Shown here piece by piece: positions 1 through 5,783 of a stretch of DNA of 6,121 nucleotides. The DNA is from an uncultured Sphingomonadaceae bacterium (GTDB lineage: Bacteria; Pseudomonadota; Alphaproteobacteria; Sphingomonadales; Sphingomonadaceae). Position 1 is the stretch's first letter. Each line of letters opens with the position of its first letter. The notes under the pieces are model-generated. The model saw only the letters and a program-made list of their open reading frames with translations. It ran no database searches and was not told the DNA's origin. The stretch spans positions 1 through 6,121 of the forward strand of contig CAMLGC010000108.1 of the NCBI GenBank assembly GCA_946479505.1, given 5' to 3'. The position numbers and the translations under genes were made by a program.

Positions 1-39
1 CCCCACCACCCAAGACATTATGCTGAATGGGTGGTGGGG
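1..39. repeat. 12-bp inverted repeat at window edge, possible lysC terminator stem
   Basis: Bases 1-12 (CCCCACCACCCA) pair perfectly with 28-39 (TGGGTGGTGGGG) around a 15-nt loop. The stem lies 28 nt beyond the lysC stop codon, in the direction of lysC transcription, so it could end that transcript. The window starts at the first stem base, so I cannot see whether a U-tract follows on the minus strand or whether the arms extend further. It could equally be part of a dispersed palindrome. Confidence 0.4.
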
Positions 40-67
40 TGGGGGAGAGGGCCGGCGCCGCAACCGA

Positions 68-1321
68 TTACGCCGCCGCATCCTCCGCATCGAGCCCGTA
101 GGCGGTGTGGAGGACGCGCACGGCGAGCTCGGTATAATCCTCCTCGATCAGCACGCTCACCTTGATCTCGCTGGTGGTGATCGCGAGGATGTTGATGCCG
201 CGCTCGCCCAGGGTGCTGAACATCGTCGCTGCGACGCCCGCATGACTGCGCATGCCGACGCCGACCACCGAGATTTTGGACACGCGGGTGTCGTGCTTCA
301 TCTCGGAAAAGCCGATCCGTTCCCTGGCGCCGCCCAGCACCTCGATCGATCGGGCGAGATCGGCGGCGGGCACGGTGAAGGTGACGTCGGTCGAATCGCC
401 CGAATGCGCGACATTCTGCACGATCATATCGACGTTGATTCCCGCCTCGGCCAGGGGCGAGAAGATTGCCGCGACCGATCCGGGCTGGTCGAGCACCGCG
501 GTGAGCGTGATCTTGGCCTCGTTCTTGTCGTGCGCGATACCGGTGATGAGCTGGCGTTCCATCTCGTCTATCTCCTCTTCGCCGACGATCAGCGTGCCGG
601 GCTCCGCGCCCCCATCCTCGTCGAGGAACGACGAGAGCACCTGAACGCGGACCTGTTCCTTCATCGCGAGCCCCACCGATCGCGTCTGGAGCACCTTGGC
701 GCCGACACTCGCGAGCTCGAGCATTTCCTCATAGGTGACACGCTTCAATTTGCGCGCTCTCGGCACGATCCGCGGGTCGGTGGTATAGACCCCGTCGACA
801 TCGGTGTAGATGTCGCAGCGGTCGGCCTTCATCGCCGCCGCCATCGCGACCGCCGAGGTGTCCGATCCGCCGCGGCCGAGCGTGGTCACGCGCTCGCCCG
901 CCGCGACGCCCTGAAAACCGGGGATCACCGCCACCTCGCCCGTCGCCAGCGCGGCATCGAGCGCGGCGGTGTCGATCTCCGCGATGCGCGCCGAACCGTG
1001 CCCGTCCGAGGTCCGGATCGGGAGCTGCCAGCCCATCCAGCTTCGCGCGCGCACGCCCACCGCCTGGAGCGCGATCGCGAGCAGCCCGCTCGTCACCTGC
1101 TCGCCCGACGAGACGACGACGTCATATTCGCGCGCGTCGTAGAGCGACGAGGCTTCGCGGCAGAAATTGACCAGACGGTCGGTCTCGCCCGCCATCGCGG
1201 AGACGACGACCGCGACCTGGTTGCCGCACGCGACCTCGCGCTTGATCCGCTGCGCCACATTCCGGATGCGCTCCATCCCCGCCATCGAGGTGCCGCCGAA
1301 CTTCATCACGATGCGCGCCAT
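68..1321 (-). CDS. lysC: Aspartokinase (aspartate kinase), monofunctional, ACT-regulated
   Basis: Phosphorylates L-aspartate with ATP to 4-aspartyl phosphate, the first committed step to lysine, threonine, methionine and, through dihydrodipicolinate, diaminopimelate; cytoplasmic. The 417-aa product has an amino-acid kinase domain at about 1-245. It includes the N-terminal KFGGTS signature (7-12), SSGEQ (71-75), GRGGSDTSA (149-157) and TDVDGVYTTDPR (173-184). Two ACT domains follow at about 266-340 and 346-417 (QPGSVAAIFSPL at 279-290 and GVGMRSHAGVA at 354-364), which implies feedback inhibition by lysine and/or threonine. The length fits the monofunctional family of about 400-420 aa. The frame is open to 1489, but the 56 extra residues are Arg-rich and unlike the family. 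The ATG at 1321 begins MARIVMKFGG and has an AAGGAAG Shine-Dalgarno about 11 nt upstream. The gene is divergent from ubiG. An internal start for a beta subunit is likely (see 560-577). Confidence 0.97.
   Translation of the reverse strand: MARIVMKFGGTSMAGMERIRNVAQRIKREVACGNQVAVVVSAMAGETDRLVNFCREASSLYDAREYDVVVSSGEQVTSGLLAIALQAVGVRARSWMGWQLPIRTSDGHGSARIAEIDTAALDAALATGEVAVIPGFQGVAAGERVTTLGRGGSDTSAVAMAAAMKADRCDIYTDVDGVYTTDPRIVPRARKLKRVTYEEMLELASVGAKVLQTRSVGLAMKEQVRVQVLSSFLDEDGGAEPGTLIVGEEEIDEMERQLITGIAHDKNEAKITLTAVLDQPGSVAAIFSPLAEAGINVDMIVQNVAHSGDSTDVTFTVPAADLARSIEVLGGARERIGFSEMKHDTRVSKISVVGVGMRSHAGVAATMFSTLGERGINILAITTSEIKVSVLIEEDYTELAVRVLHTAYGLDAEDAAA
560..577 (-). promoter_or_regulatory. Internal ribosome-binding site and ATG for a putative aspartokinase beta subunit
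   Basis: Inside lysC, a GAGGAG motif (minus strand, plus positions 572-577) sits 9 nt before an in-frame ATG at 562-560, codon 254. The product would run 68-562, 164 aa, beginning MERQLITG and containing only the two ACT domains. From memory, the separately translated beta subunit of Corynebacterium LysC begins at the equivalent point (Met-Glu then LTG), and Bacillus LysC is also alpha2-beta2. The caveat is that the purine-rich stretch also encodes an acidic linker (EEEIDE), so the Shine-Dalgarno match could come from amino-acid constraint. Confidence 0.5.
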
Positions 1322-1360
1322 GCGGGTGGAGGCTTCCTTTGCAGGGGTGAACCGGCGCGC

Positions 1361-1389
1361 CTGATAGGAACGCGCTTCGCCAAAGGCAA
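1361..1389 (-). promoter_or_regulatory. Candidate sigma70-type promoter of lysC
   Basis: On the minus strand TTGCCT (1389-1384) is followed after exactly 17 nt by TATCAG (1366-1361). Each hexamer matches 4 of 6 consensus bases. Transcription would begin near 1354, giving a leader of about 33 nt that contains the AAGGAAG ribosome-binding site. This is the best-spaced pair I found in the lysC/ubiG divergent region, assigned by eye only. Confidence 0.35.
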
Positions 1390-1424
1390 GCGAGTGACGG
1401 ATCATGTCTTCCTGAGCCGACAAA

Positions 1425-1447
1425 CTTCCGCTTTGTTTCATCGGAAG
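1425..1447. repeat. 6-bp inverted repeat between divergent lysC and ubiG, possible operator
   Basis: CTTCCG (1425-1430) and CGGAAG (1442-1447) form a perfect inverted repeat with 11 nt between the arms, so the half-sites are centred 17 bp apart. It lies upstream of both genes, about 36 bp beyond the candidate lysC -35. The arms are short enough to be chance, and I do not recognise the motif as a known regulator site. Confidence 0.2.
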
Positions 1448-1453
1448 GCGTGC

Positions 1454-1482
1454 TCGACGGGGGCGGTGCGGATCGGCTAAAT
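1454..1482 (+). promoter_or_regulatory. Weak candidate promoter of ubiG
   Basis: TCGACG (1454-1459, 4 of 6 to TTGACA) and CTAAAT (1477-1482, 3 of 6 to TATAAT) are separated by 17 nt. Transcription would start near 1489, leaving about 22 nt before the ATG, including GAGGA. The -10 is poor; the spacing and position are what support it. Confidence 0.2.
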
Positions 1483-1510
1483 CCGGCACTCACACGCCAC
1501 GAGGATTGCC

Positions 1511-2236
1511 ATGCCGCCGCCCGCGACGATCGACCCCGCCGAAGCTGCCCATTTTGGCGCGCTGGCGAAGGATTGGTGGGATCCGAAGGGTTCTTCGGCG
1601 ATGCTCCACCGGCTCAATCCCGCACGGCTCGGCTATATTCGCGAGCAGATCGACCTGCATCGGGGTGGCGACGACGCCGGGTTCGCACCGCTTGTCGGCA
1701 AGCGCGTGCTCGACGTGGGATGCGGCGCGGGGCTGCTCGCCGAGCCGCTCGCGCGGCTTGGCGGTGCCGTGACCGGGCTCGACGCGGCGGCAGAGAATGT
1801 CGCTGCGGCGCGCGCGCATGCGGCCGAAAGCGGGCTCTCGATCGCCTATCGCGCGGGCGAGCTTTCGCAGCTTTCCGGAGAGCGCTTCGATCTCGTCACC
1901 TGCCTGGAGGTGATCGAGCATGTCGTCGATCCGGCCGCGTTCGTCGAAGGGCTGGCCGGCGTGCTGGCGGACGGCGGGCTGCTCATCCTTTCCACCCCCA
2001 ACCGCACCGCGCGCGCGCGGCTCGCGCTGATCGCGGTGGGCGAGGGCACCGGCCGTATCCCCAAGGGCACGCACGATTGGGACAAGTTCCTGACGCCCGA
2101 CGAGCTGGCGGCGTTGCTCGGCGGCGCGGGGCTCGACGTGATCGACCGCCGCGGACTCGCCTTCTCGCCCGCCAAAGGCTTCGTCCTGAGCGACGATCTC
2201 GGGCTCGATTATTTCCTGACGGCGGTGCGCGCCTAG
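1511..2236 (+). CDS. ubiG: Ubiquinone biosynthesis O-methyltransferase UbiG
   Basis: SAM-dependent O-methyltransferase for both O-methylation steps of ubiquinone synthesis, including 3-demethylubiquinol to ubiquinol, acting at the cytoplasmic face of the inner membrane. The 241 aa match the E. coli length of about 240. Near the N-terminus the family block FGALAKDWWDPKGSSAMLHR (15-34) is followed by LNPARLGYI (35-43). The SAM-binding motif I is VLDVGCGAG (66-74), with the acidic end of strand beta2 at GLD (89-91). FDLVTCLEVIEHV (126-138) and GGLLILSTPNRT (155-166) follow. The UbiG-specific insert with PKGTHDWDKF (184-193) is present; in E. coli the matching region contacts lipid. The ATG has GAGGA at 1501-1505 with a 5-nt spacer. 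It is divergent from lysC, a neighbour pairing I recall as common in alphaproteobacteria. Its TAG stop overlaps the phoD stop by three bases of a shared CTAG. Confidence 0.96.
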   Translation: MPPPATIDPAEAAHFGALAKDWWDPKGSSAMLHRLNPARLGYIREQIDLHRGGDDAGFAPLVGKRVLDVGCGAGLLAEPLARLGGAVTGLDAAAENVAAARAHAAESGLSIAYRAGELSQLSGERFDLVTCLEVIEHVVDPAAFVEGLAGVLADGGLLILSTPNRTARARLALIAVGEGTGRIPKGTHDWDKFLTPDELAALLGGAGLDVIDRRGLAFSPAKGFVLSDDLGLDYFLTAVRA

Positions 2237-3825
2237 GCCATCGCCCGCCGTCCGTGCGGCACCGTCGCGCGGTGGGCGATCGTGGCGGCGAGCGACGGCT
2301 GCATGACCGTATCGACCATCACCCAGTCGCTGGTCGCGGTGTCGGGGGTCAGCGTCACCGCCATGTAGCCGCGGCGGCTGGTGTCGCACCAGGCGAGCTC
2401 GCGGTTCGCGGCGACGAGATCGCGCGCGGTTCGCGTCGGATCGGCGGAGGTGGAGCTTTCGAGGCCGTGCGAGGTGACGCTGGTGCCGCCGAACTCGACG
2501 CCCGCCGCGCGGCCCTCGTTCGCGAGGTCGAACGCCCAGGCATTGTGACTGTCGCCCGAGAGCACGATGAGGTTCGCGTCGGCCGCCTCGGCGCTCGCGA
2601 GCAGCCGCGCGCGCGCGGCGGGATAGCCGCTCCACGTGTCGAGATAGAGCGGCAGGCCCGCGCGCGCCGCCTTCAATCGCGATTCCATGCCGTTCCGTGC
2701 CCAGCCAGGCGCGTCGGGCGCGATCCAGCCGCCCGCGTCGAGCGGCAGCGCGAGCTGCCCGACGAGCGTGCCCGAGCCGACGAGCTGCCACCGCCGTCCG
2801 CTCTTCACCGAGGCGGCGAGCGCGTGGGCAAGCCACGATTCCTGCGCGCTCCCCATCATCGTGCGCGCGGGATCGTGGAGCAATGCCATCGGATCGGCGG
2901 CGGTGAGCAACTGGTGGTCGGTGAGCTGCCTGCTCCGCGCCAGCACGCGCGTTTCGGTGCGGAACAGGCTGGCGAGCCCGCCGATGTCATAGCCGCTCCA
3001 CGGCCGGTCGGTGACGGGCATCCATTCGTACCACGCCTGCATCGCCGCCGCCTTGCGCGTGCTCCACGGGCCCTCGTCGGGCTGATGCGCCTGCGCGCCG
3101 CCTTCCCACGGATCGTTGCAGAATTCGTGATCGTCCCACTGCGCGATCATCGGCTTGGCGGCGTGGAGCGCGGCGAGCGCGGGGTCGCGCCGGTAGCTGG
3201 CGTAGCGCAGCCGATAGTCGGCGAGCGCGACGATCTCATGGTCGGGCGCCGGCAGGCGTCCCGCCACCACCTCCGCCTCGACCGGGTACACGTTCGGCGC
3301 GTGCTCATAAAAATAGTCGCCGAGATGGACCACGAGGTCGATATCGTCGCGCGCGGCGGCATGCGCATAGGCGTTGAAGAAGCCGAAGCCGATGTTCGAG
3401 CAACTGAACACCGCCATCGTGAAGCGCTTGGCGTCGTCGGGAAAGGTGCGCGTGCGGCCGACAGGCGAGAAAGTGCCGTCGGGCGCGACGAAGCGATAAA
3501 AATAGCGCGTCGCGGGCGCGAGGCCGTCGATGGTGATCTTGGCGGTGTGATCGCGCCACGCGCCCGTCACCGTCTCGCCGCCCGCCGTGATCCGCGTGAA
3601 ATCGGGCGTCTCGGAGACCTCGACGCGCACCCGCGCCTCGCCGCCATCGGCGGGCACGTAACGCGTCCAGAGCAGCATCGTGTCGCTGCCGGGTTCGCCG
3701 CTCGCGACCGAATGAGTAAAGCCCGTCGCCTGCGTCACGTTGGGGCTGCGCGCGAAGCCCGGCACCGCAAACGCGCCGATGCCGAGCGTTCCGGTGACGA
3801 GAAGCGAGCGGCGATCGACGAGCAT
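2233..3825 (-). CDS. phoD: PhoD-family alkaline phosphatase, Tat-exported
   Basis: Secreted metallophosphatase that releases phosphate from organic phosphoesters outside the cytoplasm. The 530-aa product starts with a Tat-type signal: DRRSLL (4-9), a hydrophobic core to about 22, and a possible cleavage after GFA (23-25). A PhoD N-terminal beta domain spans about 35-130 (TGFTHSVASGEPGSD at 34-48, LLWTR at 51-55). The catalytic domain has SCSN (141-144), HLGDYFYE (167-174), QWDDHEFCND (229-238) and LSGDSHNAW (422-430). These correspond to the Cys, Asp/Tyr, Asn and Asp/His ligands of the Fe3+/Ca2+ site in Bacillus PhoD. EFGGTSVTSHG (444-454) is a family C-terminal block. The frame is open to 4005, but the ATG at 3825 starts directly at the signal peptide and has GGGGAGG about 8 nt upstream. 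It is divergent from the M49 gene. Substrate preference (mono- or diester) cannot be read from sequence. Confidence 0.93.
   Translation of the reverse strand: MLVDRRSLLVTGTLGIGAFAVPGFARSPNVTQATGFTHSVASGEPGSDTMLLWTRYVPADGGEARVRVEVSETPDFTRITAGGETVTGAWRDHTAKITIDGLAPATRYFYRFVAPDGTFSPVGRTRTFPDDAKRFTMAVFSCSNIGFGFFNAYAHAAARDDIDLVVHLGDYFYEHAPNVYPVEAEVVAGRLPAPDHEIVALADYRLRYASYRRDPALAALHAAKPMIAQWDDHEFCNDPWEGGAQAHQPDEGPWSTRKAAAMQAWYEWMPVTDRPWSGYDIGGLASLFRTETRVLARSRQLTDHQLLTAADPMALLHDPARTMMGSAQESWLAHALAASVKSGRRWQLVGSGTLVGQLALPLDAGGWIAPDAPGWARNGMESRLKAARAGLPLYLDTWSGYPAARARLLASAEAADANLIVLSGDSHNAWAFDLANEGRAAGVEFGGTSVTSHGLESSTSADPTRTARDLVAANRELAWCDTSRRGYMAVTLTPDTATSDWVMVDTVMQPSLAATIAHRATVPHGRRAMA
2240..2280. 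terminator. Possible stem-loop just after the ubiG stop, inside the phoD 3' end
   Basis: ATCGCCC (2240-2246) pairs with GGGCGAT (2274-2280). The stem can extend inward by about four more pairs including a G-U pair (2247-2250 with 2270-2273), leaving a loop of about 19 nt. It begins 3 nt after the ubiG stop and lies in the last codons of phoD on the other strand. No U-tract follows, so it would be a weak intrinsic terminator or an mRNA 3'-end protector at most. Confidence 0.25.
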
Positions 3826-3850
3826 GGAAAGGCCCTCCCCGGTGGAAACG

Positions 3851-3896
3851 GTTACACGCACCCTCCTGACACGCGAATGGGGCGCGTTCGTGACAG
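3851..3896 (-). promoter_or_regulatory. Candidate phoD promoter with Pho-box-like half-sites
   Basis: On the minus strand CTGTCAC (3896-3890) and GTGTCAG (3872-3866) resemble the CTGTCAT half-site bound by the response regulator PhoB. The second is followed 9 nt later by TGTAAC (3856-3851), a 4-of-6 match to the -10 hexamer. A PhoB-dependent promoter commonly has half-sites in place of the -35. The two half-sites start 24 bp apart rather than 11 or 22, so they are not on a standard Pho-box register. The implied leader is only about 19 nt but contains the GGGGAGG ribosome-binding site. Pattern-matched by eye. Confidence 0.25.
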
Positions 3897-3950
3897 CGCG
3901 GCAGGAGCGCGATAGACCCGCGCGCATAGATATAGATGTGAGGAGCCTCC

Positions 3951-5633
3951 ATGCGCCGCGCCCTTCTGATCGCCCTGCTCGCGACCGCCGCCTGTTCGCC
4001 GGCATCGCCTTCGAACACGTCGCAAACCGAAGCGACCGCCACGATGGCGGCGCCGCACGATTATCTGGTGACGCAGCGCGCCAAGATCGCGCGGATCGAC
4101 ATGGACCCCAAGACCGATTTCCTCACCGACGAGGAGCGCAAAGTCGTCAATTTGCTCATCGAGGCGTCCGACCTGATGAGCCAGATCTACCTGCGTCAGG
4201 TCGCGGTCGATAACCCCGGGACGCGCGCGGGGATCGACGCCAAGGCCGGTGCGGACCACGATCTGCTGCTCGACCTGTTCGATCTCAACTTCGGACCCTG
4301 GAACCGCTTCGACGAGAACAAGCCCTTCTGGGGCAACGCGCCCTGGCCCGAAGGCGCGGGCTTCTACCCGGTCGACATGACGCGCGACGAGTACAACAAG
4401 TGGCTCGCCGCGCATCCGGAGGACAAGGAGGCCTTTTCGAGCCTCTACACCGTCATCCGCCGCACGCCCGACGGCGGATTGAAGGCGGTACCCTATTCGG
4501 TCGAGTACAAGCAGTGGCTCGAGCCCGCGGCGAAGCTGCTCGAACAGGCGGCGGCGACCACGTCCAACCCCAGCCTCAAGAAGTTTCTCAGCCTGCGCGC
4601 GAAGGCGTTCCGCACCGACGATTATTTCGCAAGCGAGCTCGCGTGGATGGACCTGAAGGACACCCCGATCGAGATCGCGATCGGCCCCTACGAGGTCTAT
4701 ACCGACCGCCTGTTCGGCCAGAAGGCGGCGTTCGAGAGCTTCGTGACCTTGAAGGACCCCGACGAATCGGCCGCGCTCGCCAAGTACAAGGCGTATCTCA
4801 AGGACATGGAGGCGAACCTCCCCGTCCCGGACAGCTACAAGAACTTCAAGCGCGGGTTCGAATCGCCGATCGCGGTGGCGGACCAGGTGCATGGCGGCGG
4901 CGACAACGTGCCCGGCAGCCAGACGATCGCGTTCAACCTGCCCAACGACGAGCGCGTGCGCGAGGCCAAGGGCGCCAAGAAGGTGATCCTGTCGAACGTG
5001 CTCGGCGCCAAATACGACCGCGTCCTCGAACCGATGGCGCCGCTGGTGCTGGTGCCCGATCAGGCGTCGCTCGTCGTCAAGAAATACATGCAGCTCGAGA
5101 CACTGTTCCACGAGCTGTCGCACAGCCTGGGGCCGGGCACGATCACCGTCGACGGCCGCGAAACGACGGTCAACGACGAATTGAAGGAGCAGGCGTCGGC
5201 GATCGAGGAAGGCAAGGCCGACGTGATGGGCGCGTACAACATCCTGTTTCTGATGCAGAAGGGCGAGCTGCCCGCCGCCGAGAAGCCGCAGCTCCTCGCC
5301 ACCTATCTCGCCGGCATCTTCCGCGCGGTCCGCTTCGGCGCCGCCGAGGCGCACGGCAAGGGGGCGGCGATGCAATATGGCTATCTCAAGTCGAAGGGCG
5401 CGTTTGCGTGGGATCCCTCGGCGAAGCGCTACCGCATCGATCCTGCGCGGATGGAGGCGGGAATCCGCGACCTCGTCCACGATATCGTGCTGCTCCAAGG
5501 CAACGGCGATTACGAGGGCGTGAAGGCGTTCATGGCAAAATATGCGGTGCTCGACGATCGCGCCGAGAAGGTGATCGCGTCGATGAAGGACATTCCGGTG
5601 GATATCCAGCCGCTCTATCCCGATCGGGTGTGA
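3951..5633 (+). CDS. M49-family (dipeptidyl-peptidase III-like) zinc metallopeptidase, predicted lipoprotein
   Basis: Predicted zinc-dependent exopeptidase releasing dipeptides from peptide N-termini, if it acts like characterised M49 enzymes. The 560-aa product begins with a lipoprotein signal: MRR, a hydrophobic stretch 4-14, and Cys15 in the lipobox-like TAAC, then Ser16, which favours the outer membrane. A low-complexity Ser/Thr/Ala linker follows to about 34. The zinc site is FHELSHSLGPG (386-396), with H387 and H391 as ligands and E388 as catalytic base. IEEGKAD (418-424) supplies the third ligand, most likely E420. Animal and yeast DPP III have HExxGH and a longer spacing between these motifs; the arrangement here resembles the M49-like domain of plant Nudix hydrolase 3 and some bacterial M49 proteins. 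Other recognisable blocks are NFGPWNRFDENKPFWG (113-128) and IAFNLPNDERVREAKGAKKV (326-345). The ATG has AGGAG at 3941-3945, spacer 5 nt. The gene is divergent from phoD. The physiological substrate is unknown; peptidase activity is inferred. Confidence 0.88.
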   Translation: MRRALLIALLATAACSPASPSNTSQTEATATMAAPHDYLVTQRAKIARIDMDPKTDFLTDEERKVVNLLIEASDLMSQIYLRQVAVDNPGTRAGIDAKAGADHDLLLDLFDLNFGPWNRFDENKPFWGNAPWPEGAGFYPVDMTRDEYNKWLAAHPEDKEAFSSLYTVIRRTPDGGLKAVPYSVEYKQWLEPAAKLLEQAAATTSNPSLKKFLSLRAKAFRTDDYFASELAWMDLKDTPIEIAIGPYEVYTDRLFGQKAAFESFVTLKDPDESAALAKYKAYLKDMEANLPVPDSYKNFKRGFESPIAVADQVHGGGDNVPGSQTIAFNLPNDERVREAKGAKKVILSNVLGAKYDRVLEPMAPLVLVPDQASLVVKKYMQLETLFHELSHSLGPGTITVDGRETTVNDELKEQASAIEEGKADVMGAYNILFLMQKGELPAAEKPQLLATYLAGIFRAVRFGAAEAHGKGAAMQYGYLKSKGAFAWDPSAKRYRIDPARMEAGIRDLVHDIVLLQGNGDYEGVKAFMAKYAVLDDRAEKVIASMKDIPVDIQPLYPDRV

Positions 5634-5645
5634 GGGGAAGTGTCT

Positions 5646-5775
5646 TCAATCCTCCCCTGTAAGGGGAGGTGGCAGCACGAAGTGCTGACGGAGGGGTGTA
5701 ACCATCAGCGGGGGACACCCCTCCACCACGCCGCTGGCGCGGCGCGGTCCCCCTCCCCTTGCAGGGGAGGATTGA
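5646..5775. repeat. 130-bp nested palindromic intergenic element between convergent genes
   Basis: The outer arms 5646-5669 and 5752-5775 are 24 nt each and inversely complementary at 23 positions; the exception (5660/5761) is a T-G pair. Inner arms 5690-5699 (GGAGGGGTGT) and 5715-5724 pair perfectly around a 15-nt loop. Each outer arm is also a hairpin by itself (CCTCCCCT, 3-nt loop, AGGGGAGG at 5651-5669 and 5752-5770). The middle segments are hairpins too (CAGCAC-GAA-GTGCTG at 5673-5687; CGCCGC-TGGC-GCGGCG at 5729-5744). The element fills the gap between two converging genes, starting 12 nt after the M49 stop and ending 8 nt before the DUF2141 stop, and may block read-through both ways. 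I recall similar palindromes in many copies in sphingomonad genomes; only one copy is in this window. Confidence 0.85.
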
Positions 5776-5783
5776 GGTCGTCC

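Noticed and set aside
20..1480. 486-codon plus-strand open frame antisense to lysC
   Set aside because: Rich in Arg, His and Asp with no domain pattern; it mirrors lysC codons and has no convincing ribosome-binding site.
1322..1489. N-terminal extension of aspartokinase by 56 residues
   Set aside because: The extension is Arg/Ser-rich and unlike any aspartokinase N-terminus; the start at 1321 has a Shine-Dalgarno and begins just before the conserved KFGGTS.
1490..2836. 448-codon minus-strand frame antisense to ubiG and overlapping phoD
   Set aside because: Low-complexity Arg/Ala/Gly composition and no homology pattern; it contradicts two solid genes.
1450..3915. 821-codon plus-strand open frame across the ubiG region and antisense to phoD
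   Set aside because: It is highly Arg-rich with no recognisable motif, runs through two well-supported genes in other frames, and is what GC-rich coding DNA produces by chance because stop codons are rare.
3931..3936. TATAGA just upstream of the M49 ATG as a -10 box
   Set aside because: It lies too close to the ribosome-binding site at 3941 to leave a normal leader, and there is no -35-like hexamer at the right distance.
3826..4005. N-terminal extension of PhoD by 60 residues
   Set aside because: It would bury the Tat signal peptide inside the protein and overlap the start of the M49 gene; the start at 3825 has a good ribosome-binding site.
3852..5498. 548-codon minus-strand open frame antisense to the M49 gene
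   Set aside because: Its repetitive Leu/Val/Arg/Glu composition is typical of the antisense of GC-rich coding sequence, and the sense frame has a clear zinc motif, signal and ribosome-binding site.
4400..5662. 420-codon plus-strand frame overlapping the M49 gene
   Set aside because: Arg/Gly-rich shadow in another frame of the same strand, with no motif; the M49 frame is intact throughout.
5646..5775. CRISPR array or tandem repeat
   Set aside because: The repeated units are inverted rather than direct, and there is no regular repeat-spacer pattern.
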